From the NCBI RefSeq assembly GCF_024105735.1, contig NZ_JAAAML010000001.1:248001-312000 (forward strand): a stretch of DNA of 64,000 bases, written 5' to 3'. Source of the stretch: Parahoeflea alexandrii (lineage in GTDB: Bacteria; Pseudomonadota; Alphaproteobacteria; Rhizobiales; Rhizobiaceae). Positions within the stretch are counted from its first letter, which is position 1. Each line of letters starts with the position of its first letter. Below are positions 35,512 to 43,340 of the stretch, piece by piece. The position numbers were made by a program, and so were the translations under genes. Below the pieces are notes generated by a model, which did no database searches, was not told where the DNA came from, and saw only the letters and a list, made by a program, of their open reading frames with translations.

Positions 35512-36459
35512 TTACTTTCTGCCAAAATTTATTCGCCCTGACCCTCGCAGGAGAAAATTTCGATTGACCGAATGTTCAAATTGCCAACGGCCCCGATGAG
35601 TTCGCTGCGAAGGTAGACCGGTGCGGCCGGATAAAGTGCGCGGGCAAGGCGCTCATATGCTGGCTAACAGGCGTGGGTGTGGGGATTGCGATCGATCACG
35701 CCAGGTCAGGCTGGGCGTAACAACACGTCTCCCGCCGATAGCGGTGGTCAAGATTTTCTATCGTTGGCAGCACGCGATCTCGGCGTTCGTTTGCGGGTCG
35801 TCTAGGGCTGCGTGGACTATATGTATCCTGATGCTATGAGCGTCAGACGGAAGCAATTGATTTGACATCAAACAACATGTGAAAGGCCTGCAGCATGCTC
35901 ACCAGGTGTCGGCTATCGGCGGGGTCGATGCGTCCATACGCCGGTCGTCATTAGCTATTTTACCTTGCCTCGTATGCGTCGGAGGTGATGGACGTGATGT
36001 TGCTTGCGATCCGTGGAGTTCGTTCGGAAATAGTTATCGTGGAGATTGTCAGCGCACTCGTCGTTCGACAGCATCAGCTACCTCCCGCTCATTGCCGACG
36101 ACATCCATGGTTGTGCTTCTTGATGCCGGTATCAACAAAAAAGTCGAATTCCCCGATTCGCCGACAACCTGGCGACAACTTAGTGTAAACTGGCTCTTAT
36201 TTTGCCTAAGAAACAACTTGTCGTAACGAGCAACCAAAACGGGAAATTGTTGTCGAAGCCGGCGCGCGAGGAGTGAATATCTTTACATGATGACAAGGTC
36301 ACAAGCGTCCGACCTTTACGTCCTGGTGCACAGAGGTGGATTGGTTTCCGGAAAGCTTGCGGCGCCAGAACGCATCCCCTTGCCGTGAAGACATACTTTC
36401 TAGGACCTCGCTTGATGTCCATGACGATGTCACATGGCTTCCATCTATCCCGAAGGGGA
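35512..36459. other. Long stretch without a convincing gene; degenerate DNA
   Basis: Short frames on both strands lack start signals and recognisable content. GTTGTCG motifs occur four times in 95 bases (complement at 36162-36168 and 36173-36179, an inverted ACAACTTGTCG at 36214-36224, direct at 36249-36255). Near 36390-36310 (minus) a fragment encodes ...QGDAFWRRK..., matching a similar fragment at 47.9 kb, so at least part is gene debris. Confidence 0.5.
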
Positions 36460-37167
36460 TCAAGGTTGAGATATCGCAAGACGATGAACATGCCCATGAT
36501 GGTCACTCAAGTGCAGGCCGTCCTTCTTGGCGGGTAGCTCGTCAATCGCAGTGCCCCTCATCCCGGGGGAGAATAGCGTATGGCAGACTGTCCGGTGCTC
36601 AACATGCTTTGGCGGGGCCAGTTCGAACTTATCGAGTAGGACCGATATCAGTTTACGGGCTTCGTCCGGTGCGCGCTTGGGAGGGACGGTCTGATTGAAG
36701 TCTCCGACCAGGATCGTGGGATACACCGGATCGACAAGCCCGTCGTAAGCGAGGAGGGCCTTGAGAAAGGCAGTATGATCCTCCCATGCCTTTCGGTCTC
36801 GTCGTCCGGTGGACACATGGGCATGCGACCAGGGAACGCAGACACCATGAACTCTCACCGGTCCGACTGTGCTGCTTGTCAACCCACTGACAAACCTCCC
36901 TGGGGGCGCATTGTCTAGATCGGTTAGTGTTTCGGTCCAGAGAGATCTACTGGCCAACATTACCTTCCTCCGGCCTTCAAGGGTCGGATAGCCGCTGTCG
37001 CCGTCGGGATAAACCGAATGCCAGGAAGAGGGATCAAGGAAATCGTCATAGGCTTCCGCAAGGCAGATGATGGTTGGATTTGAGGCCGAGATAATCCGCA
37101 GGATCTCGCGGCCAGGAAGACTACCTGCCTTCTTCCATTCAAGGTTCCAGTTGAGGAGGGTCAGCAT
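36460..37167 (-). CDS. Endonuclease/exonuclease/phosphatase (EEP) family protein
   Basis: A 235-residue EEP-fold phosphohydrolase. It has the Mg-binding motifs in order: NWNLEW (residues 6-11), CLAEAY (E38), a central VRVHGVCVPWSHAH, GDFN (155-158) and the catalytic SDHHGHV near the C-terminus (221-227). The family cuts DNA, RNA or phosphoesters; the substrate cannot be read. ATG 37167 begins at the first conserved strand (MLTLLNWNLEW); the upstream extension to 37248 has no family character. It is single and convergent with no operon partner, inside the island between unknown genes and the NYN protein. Confidence 0.85.
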   Translation of the reverse strand: MLTLLNWNLEWKKAGSLPGREILRIISASNPTIICLAEAYDDFLDPSSWHSVYPDGDSGYPTLEGRRKVMLASRSLWTETLTDLDNAPPGRFVSGLTSSTVGPVRVHGVCVPWSHAHVSTGRRDRKAWEDHTAFLKALLAYDGLVDPVYPTILVGDFNQTVPPKRAPDEARKLISVLLDKFELAPPKHVEHRTVCHTLFSPGMRGTAIDELPAKKDGLHLSDHHGHVHRLAISQP

Positions 37168-37329
37168 GAGAACGGATTTCGAATCCTGAAGAGGTGATTT
37201 GCGACAATCGAGCGCTGCGCATGGTGGTGTCGATTGAGCAGTATGCAAAGTCCTCCAGCTGATTTGATTGCCGATAGTGTATGCTCAAAGGAAGATTTTG
37301 CTCGCAATCAGTCGCATGAGGAATGAAGC

Positions 37330-38082
37330 ATGGCCATACAAACCGAACCACGCGCACCACGGCTTGCCGTCCTGATCGACGCCGACAACACATCAGCCAA
37401 GATAGTCGATGGACTGTTCGAGGAGATAGCGAAGATCGGCGAGGCGAGCGTGCGACGGATCTACGGTGATTTCGCCAGTCCTCGGTCGAAGGGCTGGACG
37501 GAGGTCCTGGCCCGGCATGCGATCATCCCGCAACAGCAATTTGCCTACACGAGCGGCAAGAACGCCTCGGACATCACCCTTGTCATCGACGCCATGGACC
37601 TCCTGCACAGCGGCCGCTTCGATGGCTTCTGCCTGGTCTCGTCCGACAGCGATTTCACCCGGCTCGCATCCCGCATCCGCGAACAGGGGGTCGATGTCTT
37701 CGGCTTCGGCGAGCAGAAGACGCCCGAGAGTTTCCGGCAGGCTTGCCGGAGGTTCACCTACACCGAGAACCTGCTGCCCGAACTCGCATCCGAGAATAGC
37801 GATGCCGCTGACGCGTCGAAATCGCTCCAGCCGCCAAGTGCCGCGACGCCGGTGTTGAGAAAGGTCATCATGCAAATGGACAGTGAAGACGGCTGGGTTC
37901 CCCTTGGCGCTCTCGGAACGCAGCTGGCCAACCTCTCGTCCGACTTCGATCCCCGGACCTACGGTTTTCGCAAGCTGAGCGATCTTGTCCGCAAGACCGG
38001 CGCCTTCGAGCTCGACCAGGGCGAAGGCAGAAACTTGCGCGTCCGCATGAAGCCGGCTCGCCGCAAGAAGGCTGATGCTTGA
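37330..38082 (+). CDS. NYN-domain ribonuclease-like protein with OST-HTH/LOTUS domain
   Basis: A 250-residue protein of the LabA/DUF88 type. The NYN (PIN-like) nuclease domain spans about 10-150 with acidic motifs LIDADN (15-20), D81/D87 in ASDITLVIDAMD and SSDSDFTRLA (104-112). A C-terminal OST-HTH/LOTUS domain (about 170-245: GWVPLGALGTQLANLSSDFDPRTYGFRKLSDLVRK) probably binds RNA. It is preceded by GAGGAATGAAGC, a good ribosome binding site. NYN-LOTUS proteins are widespread in bacteria and occur both in housekeeping and mobile contexts. Confidence 0.9.
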   Translation: MAIQTEPRAPRLAVLIDADNTSAKIVDGLFEEIAKIGEASVRRIYGDFASPRSKGWTEVLARHAIIPQQQFAYTSGKNASDITLVIDAMDLLHSGRFDGFCLVSSDSDFTRLASRIREQGVDVFGFGEQKTPESFRQACRRFTYTENLLPELASENSDAADASKSLQPPSAATPVLRKVIMQMDSEDGWVPLGALGTQLANLSSDFDPRTYGFRKLSDLVRKTGAFELDQGEGRNLRVRMKPARRKKADA

Positions 38083-38451
38083 TGAGTTGATAGCTTTTGT
38101 CCTGGCGGGGGTCGGATTTTGCACCAGAACTGAGCGCCCCAGAGTCCCTTGCTATCAATCCTAACAAAGCAGTTTGTAATCGCATCTGTATTCCAATCTC
38201 GCCACGATCGAGCAGCTTGTTTGGTAAACGCATTTGGGAGCCAATGCCTGATGTCTTCCGATTCGCAGTTGTCCCTGAGTTAGTATTCGCATCCAGTCGC
38301 CACGCAGCACCTACTCCCATACGTTCGCGGGCTGGAGGCCCGGTCGGCAGGCAGGTTTTCGGTTTTGGTGAATGAGCCAAGATTTAGAAGGGCGGCGATC
38401 TCTCTCTGCTCCAAAGGGTTGCACGCTGACTTGACGCTCACTGTATGTACG
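38083..38451. other. Intergenic stretch, nothing recognised
   Basis: About 370 bases between the NYN protein and the minus-strand two-TM protein. Open frames here are shadows without start signals. No tRNA or repeat was seen. Confidence 0.5.
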
Positions 38452-39102
38452 TTAGTTCTTGAATTCCAAACGAACGATCCTGCGTTCGTAGCAGCGTAGT
38501 TTCTTCCTAGTATCTGAAAGCCGAAAACGCGCGAAAGCAGCTAATGCAAACGATGCAAATACTGGTAGAAAGTTCAATACTGCTATTAATAGAAATACGT
38601 CATTTGAAGCGTTCGCTGCAATTCCTAGAAGATTTATGTTAGAAAAATACGTGGCATATCCCAGGCAAAAAATAGAAAAGACAAAGAAAAGCATTGCTGA
38701 CCACTCCAGAGTTTCATCAATTCTGTTCCAATCGATTCTTTTTTTGTCAATCTCCCAAGAGACCTGAAGCACGTCATTTTCCAACTCTGCAGTATCTACC
38801 ATTTTTTGAGTAGCTAAATCATAGCCTTTCTGGTCCAGGTAAATCACAAATTCAGTGTCTGGGTTCCCACCCGCTTCGACACACTTATTCTTAGCGGCCT
38901 CTTCCATAGCACGCATTTTCGAATCGGCCCAATCTGATGATCTTCTCGCAAGCTCAAGAACTGAATTGGCCTGCGAAATAGCGGCCTCCTGCGACGGTTG
39001 TCGCAACTGTCTAAAAATACTTAACCCAAAGTTTAGCGCTGCTGCCAGCTGAAAAGCAGATTGATATTGGCCTACGGTGAATTCGATAGTGGCACTGGGC
39101 AT
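38452..39102 (-). CDS. Two-TM helical membrane protein, SLATT-like architecture
   Basis: A 216-residue protein. About 130 helical residues come first, followed by two membrane helices at about 136-152 (AMLFFVFSIFCLGYATY) and 168-190 (DVFLLIAVLNFLPVFASFALAAF), then a basic helical tail (SDTRKKLRCYERRIVRLEF). This layout resembles SLATT-type pore-forming effectors found with nucleotide-signalling defence genes, but the match is architectural only. Codon use is more AT-rich than in the flanking restriction genes, suggesting a separate origin. No nucleotide cyclase partner is adjacent. Confidence 0.65.
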   Translation of the reverse strand: MPSATIEFTVGQYQSAFQLAAALNFGLSIFRQLRQPSQEAAISQANSVLELARRSSDWADSKMRAMEEAAKNKCVEAGGNPDTEFVIYLDQKGYDLATQKMVDTAELENDVLQVSWEIDKKRIDWNRIDETLEWSAMLFFVFSIFCLGYATYFSNINLLGIAANASNDVFLLIAVLNFLPVFASFALAAFARFRLSDTRKKLRCYERRIVRLEFKN

Positions 39103-39483
39103 AATAGAAAAGCGAGCTCCCTTTTCTGGCTACACGTAATAGATGAAAATGAAGAGTGCTTTAACGTGACGGCGTCCGCGACGCAGGGATGCGCGAGCCG
39201 GCGACCTTATTGACCGAGCGCGAGCCTCAAAAGTTCGGCGCGGACCGTCGACTGCAATCACGTGGTTTCGGGAGACGCGCATTTATGTCTGAATGGCATC
39301 CGGTGTTTAAAAAAAGAGGCAAGTTTTTGCGCGACTTGAAAACGGTAGCCGTGCTCATTAACCCTGATAATGAATACCGGACCCAGCTCATTCAGATTGT
39401 CTGTCTAGACGGAATCGAAGCCGATAACCAAAACAGTTGCCTTCCAATTCCTATCTCAGCGCTCGGGCAAAGCCATCGGACAA
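39103..39483. other. Intergenic stretch, nothing convincing
   Basis: About 380 bases between two minus-strand genes. A plus-strand frame (39189-39497) has no ribosome binding site and runs into the end of the HEPN gene; it was not accepted. Confidence 0.45.
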
Positions 39484-40449
39484 CTACTCTCTCATGACCT
39501 TATCCAGCATGTGGCTGCAATAGCTACATAGTCCGGGGTGTTCAGTATAAATTATCTCGTTTAGAGGAATCTCCACGCCGCAACGATCGCAGTCTGGGCT
39601 ACCATATTCGTAGCCACAAACCGCACATGCGCCTTCGAAGTCAACATAAGTCTCATTGCCACACTCTGTGCAAAGGAAAAGTGGGCCATCTTCGCCGCCA
39701 TCCTTGATCCGAAGGTAGGCTTCACCGCTAAGTTCACCAACTAGCGTATCCTTGATTGCAGCGTCTAAGTCTGGCTCCGCACCGCACAAACTGCAAATCA
39801 ACTCGATATGTCGTTGTTCTGCGTTCTCGACATCCCTCTGCCTAATCAATTTTGAGTCGCATTCCGGGCAAATCAGTCCGGCATTTGCCACCGTTTCGGA
39901 AATCCAGTCTAATTTTGAGAAGCTATCGCGACAACGAACCAATTCCTTGTCATAGAGCGCCTTAGCTTCGAGCATAACAGGCCAAGCTTCGCCAAGGTGA
40001 TCCCCTGGACGATCCCCCATATGTTCGAACAACTGCACAACAACAGGAAACGCGTTCGCAATCGCTTCGCGAACAGCCTCTCGAGGTTTCTGTGTGTAAA
40101 GATGCTCAACGTCATTTCGGATCTTGTTGAGTTCTTCGAGAGCTTTCTGGTCAATGGCTAGTCCGAAGTCTTTGAAGCGCTTGCCAATAGTTACGAAATC
40201 AATCGTCGTGCGTCCATCGGGAACGACTTCAATTCCACCCTGGCCATCAGGGATGGGCTTATACCTTGCTGCGACAAGGTCATCGAGATCGGCTTCGGGA
40301 GCTGCCCTTACAAGCGTCTCTTTTGCGAGAAGCAAAACGCCTGCATAGAAGTTTCTGACGGCAGAGATTGCACGACGTGGATCATTGGCTTGATAGTCCT
40401 CGACTCCAAGCTGGATCGATACAACCGCATTCTCTAAAAGCTCGCTCAT
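39484..40449 (-). CDS. HEPN-like protein with multiple zinc ribbons, beside the hsd locus
   Basis: A 321-residue protein. The N-terminal helical part (about 1-160) contains RNDVEH at 111-116, fitting the R-x4-H RNase motif of HEPN domains with a polar residue after Arg, plus the RRAISAVRNFYAGVLLL helix. The C-terminal half has six Cys-x2-Cys pairs (CPEC 194, CSLC 219, CTEC 260, CAVC 275, CDRC 287, CSYC 308), enough for three zinc ribbons. HEPN proteins are common RNase effectors of abortive infection. It is transcribed away from hsdM across a 147-base gap, so it may be a fail-safe partner of the restriction locus; that link is inferred from position only. Confidence 0.72.
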   Translation of the reverse strand: MSELLENAVVSIQLGVEDYQANDPRRAISAVRNFYAGVLLLAKETLVRAAPEADLDDLVAARYKPIPDGQGGIEVVPDGRTTIDFVTIGKRFKDFGLAIDQKALEELNKIRNDVEHLYTQKPREAVREAIANAFPVVVQLFEHMGDRPGDHLGEAWPVMLEAKALYDKELVRCRDSFSKLDWISETVANAGLICPECDSKLIRQRDVENAEQRHIELICSLCGAEPDLDAAIKDTLVGELSGEAYLRIKDGGEDGPLFLCTECGNETYVDFEGACAVCGYEYGSPDCDRCGVEIPLNEIIYTEHPGLCSYCSHMLDKVMRE

Positions 40450-40596
40450 TCAACTTACCCCGGCTGCGCTGGATCGCTCGCCATGATTGTGTGTCGGGTG
40501 ATTATTTCTATTCGCCTCAGCCCGCATGTCCAGCTAAATTGCCCCAGTGCTCTGATTTGATACTGTGGGCGCAAAGCATGGCGAGGAACGCATAAC

Positions 40597-42087
40597 GTGA
40601 CCACTCTGACCCTTTCGCAGCTGGAGACCCATCTCTGGCGGGCGGCGGACATCCTGCGCGGATCGATCGATTCAGGCGATTACAAGCACTACATTTTCGG
40701 TCTCTTGTTCTTCAAGCGGCTCTCGGACGTCTGGCAGGAGGAGTATGAGGAGCGGCTGGCGCGCTATGGCGATACCGAGATCGCAGCCGATCCGGAAGAG
40801 CATCGCTTCGATATCCCCAAAGGCCATTTCTGGGGCGACGTGCGCAAGCACACGACCGATATCGGCACGCATCTGAACGCCGCCTTCCGCGCCATTGAAG
40901 ATGCCAACATGAAGCTGCGCGGCGTGTTCCAGGATGTCGATTTCAACAACAAGGAGCGCTTTCCGGATGCGATGCTCGAAAAGCTGCTGCAGCATTTCGA
41001 GACCTATCGGCTGAGAAAATCCGATGTCGAGCCGGACGTGCTCGGTCAGGCCTATGAATACCTGATCGCACAATTTGCCGACGATGCCGGCAAGAAGGGC
41101 GGCGAGTTCTACACGCCGAAGATGGTGGTGCGGCTGATCGTCGAGTGCCTGAAGCCGGAGGAGGGCATGTCGATCTACGACCCGACCTGCGGCTCGGGCG
41201 GCATGCTGCTGGAAGCCGTGCATCACCTGGAGCGGCAGGGCAAGAACCCGAAGAGCCTGTCGCTGTTCGGCCAGGAGAAGAACCTCAACACCTGGGCCAT
41301 CTGCCAGATGAACCTGTTCCTGCACGACATTGACGACGCAAAGGTTGCGCGCGGCGACACGCTGCTGGAGCCGAAGCACCTGACAGGCGAGGGCGTGAAG
41401 GCGATCCGCACCTTCGACCGGGAGCTGGCCAACCCGCCGTTCTCGCTGAAGAGTTGGGGCCATGATGTCTGGAGCCGGGGCGATGCCTATGGCCGCGACC
41501 GCTATGGCTGCCCGCCGAAGTCCTACGGTGACCTGGCCTTCGTGCAGCATATGGTGGCGAGCCTGAAGGAAGACGGCGTTTGCGGCGTGGTGCTGCCGCA
41601 CGGCGTGCTGTTTCGCGGCGGCGCGGAGGGCCGGATCCGCGAAGGGCTGATCCGCGACGACCTGGTCGAGGCCGTGATCGGCCTCGCCCCCAACCTGTTC
41701 TACGGCGCCGGCATTCCGGCCTGCATCCTGATCCTGCGCAAGACGAAGCCGGCGGCGCGCAAGGGCCAGATCCTGATCGTCAACGGCGCCGAACAGTTCG
41801 TCGAAGGCAAGGCGCAGAACCATCTGTCAGAGGCCAATGTCGCCGCGCTGGCAAAGGCCTATGGCGACTTCGCTGATGCCGAGAGGCTGGCGAGGGTGGT
41901 GCCGGTGGGCGAGATCGAAGCGAATGATTTCAACCTCAATATCAGCCGCTATGTGCATCTGGGCGAGGAGGCCGAAGAGGTCGATGTCGCGGCGGAAGTG
42001 GAGAAGCTGGTCGCGCTTCAGGCTGAGCGTGACGCGGCGGAAGCGGGGATGATGGGCTTTCTGCGGGAGCTTGGTTATGTCGCGTGA
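40597..42087 (+). CDS. hsdM: Type I restriction-modification methyltransferase subunit
   Basis: A 496-residue N6-adenine methyltransferase subunit. An N-terminal HsdM_N helical domain (LETHLWRAADILRGSID, residues 9-25) precedes the catalytic domain with the SAM motif DPTCGSGG (195-202) and the catalytic NPPF (279-282). It methylates adenine in the bipartite site chosen by HsdS and is needed for both modification and restriction. The start is GTG 40597 with GAGGA ten bases upstream. hsdS overlaps by 11 bases, so M and S are translationally coupled. Confidence 0.96.
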   Translation: MTTLTLSQLETHLWRAADILRGSIDSGDYKHYIFGLLFFKRLSDVWQEEYEERLARYGDTEIAADPEEHRFDIPKGHFWGDVRKHTTDIGTHLNAAFRAIEDANMKLRGVFQDVDFNNKERFPDAMLEKLLQHFETYRLRKSDVEPDVLGQAYEYLIAQFADDAGKKGGEFYTPKMVVRLIVECLKPEEGMSIYDPTCGSGGMLLEAVHHLERQGKNPKSLSLFGQEKNLNTWAICQMNLFLHDIDDAKVARGDTLLEPKHLTGEGVKAIRTFDRELANPPFSLKSWGHDVWSRGDAYGRDRYGCPPKSYGDLAFVQHMVASLKEDGVCGVVLPHGVLFRGGAEGRIREGLIRDDLVEAVIGLAPNLFYGAGIPACILILRKTKPAARKGQILIVNGAEQFVEGKAQNHLSEANVAALAKAYGDFADAERLARVVPVGEIEANDFNLNISRYVHLGEEAEEVDVAAEVEKLVALQAERDAAEAGMMGFLRELGYVA

Positions 42088-43333
42088 ATTACCTTGGGAG
42101 CGCCTTGGGAACCTGGCCACGGTCAAAGCTGGCGCGACACCGGCACGAAAAAACGGGGACCGCTTTTACATCGGGGGCACCATAAACTGGGTCAAGACCG
42201 GGGACCTCAATAACGGTCGGCTTTACGCTACGGAAGAGCGAGTAACAGAAGAGGCTGTCAACGAAACATCACTGTCTGTTCACCCACCGGGCACCGTTCT
42301 CGTCGCCATGTATGGTGGGCTCCAACAAATCGGTCGGTCCGCCTTGCTCGAATGCCCGGCGACGACCAATCAAGCCATTTCAGCTTTGATTCCGGATCGA
42401 AACAAAATGCTGGGCGAATTCCTAAACTATTGCCTGGTCTCATTGCGTCCCAACTGGAGAAAGGTCGCGGCTAGTAGCAGGAAGGATCCGAACATCACGA
42501 AGCAGGATGTTCTTGATTTCCAGGTGCCTGTCCCCCCACTCCACGAACAGCGCCGCATCGCCGAAATCCTCTCCAGCGTCGATGGGGCCATCGCGGCGAC
42601 GCGGTCGGTGATCGAGCAGACCAAGAAGGTCAAACAGGGCGTGCTGGAACGCCTGCTCACCAAAGGCATCGGCCACACGCGCTTCAAGCAGACAGAGATC
42701 GGGGAGATTCCGGAGGGGTGGCCGCTGACAAGTGTCGACAACGTCTGCACGCAAGTCAGTGTCGGGATCGTTATCAAGCCGTCCCAGTATTATGTCGAGA
42801 ACGGAGTCCGCTGCTTCCGTTCTGCCAATGTCCGTGAAGGCTTCGTTGAAGATGCGGACTGGGTTTACATCAGTGAAGAGGGCAATCGCGCAAACCGGAA
42901 ATCAGTCCTTCGGACCGGAGATGTTCTTGTTGTTCGAACGGGTTATCCAGGAACCTCTTGTGTGGTCCCGCCGAGGTATGATGGAGCCAATTGTATCGAC
43001 ATCATCTTCGCGCGGCCAAAGAATGAACTTGCCGATCCCTACTTCCTTTCGACGTTCATCAACAGCGCAAGCGGAAAGACCCAAGTCCTAAAGGCAGAAG
43101 GAGGCTTGGCGCAAAAGCACTTCAATGTCGGAGCAATGAAGCAGATGAAATTGCCGCTGCCGCCGTTGAACGAGCAACAGGAGATCGTGGCGCATGTCCA
43201 AGAATTTGCGAGCACCGAGGCTGCGCTCCAGCGGAACTTGGAACAGCAGATGGGGTTTAAATCCGCCCTGATGTCCGACCTTCTCACCGGTCGCAAGCGT
43301 ATGCCGGACACCGTCCCAATGGCGGCGGAGTGA
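42077..43333 (+). CDS. hsdS: Type I restriction-modification specificity subunit
   Basis: A 418-residue specificity subunit with two target recognition domains (about 1-150 and 212-350), each followed by a conserved helical spacer: PPLHEQRRIAEILSSVDGAI and LPPLNEQQEIVAHVQEF. The two TRDs define the two halves of the recognition site, which cannot be read from sequence. ATG 42077 is chosen (GGGAG at 42065-42069); TTG 42071 is in frame. Its base composition is lower in GC than hsdM and hsdR, as is usual for exchangeable specificity genes. No repeats indicating phase variation or a second silent hsdS were seen. Confidence 0.95.
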   Translation: MSRELPWERLGNLATVKAGATPARKNGDRFYIGGTINWVKTGDLNNGRLYATEERVTEEAVNETSLSVHPPGTVLVAMYGGLQQIGRSALLECPATTNQAISALIPDRNKMLGEFLNYCLVSLRPNWRKVAASSRKDPNITKQDVLDFQVPVPPLHEQRRIAEILSSVDGAIAATRSVIEQTKKVKQGVLERLLTKGIGHTRFKQTEIGEIPEGWPLTSVDNVCTQVSVGIVIKPSQYYVENGVRCFRSANVREGFVEDADWVYISEEGNRANRKSVLRTGDVLVVRTGYPGTSCVVPPRYDGANCIDIIFARPKNELADPYFLSTFINSASGKTQVLKAEGGLAQKHFNVGAMKQMKLPLPPLNEQQEIVAHVQEFASTEAALQRNLEQQMGFKSALMSDLLTGRKRMPDTVPMAAE

Positions 43334-43340
43334 GCGCGCC

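Noticed and set aside
36180-36506. 108-codon minus-strand frame
   Set aside because: Overlaps the end of the EEP gene, lacks a start signal, and covers debris better explained in another frame (QGDAFWRR).
39189-39497. 102-codon plus-strand frame between membrane protein and HEPN gene
   Set aside because: No ribosome binding site, no domain, and it runs into the 3' end of the HEPN gene.
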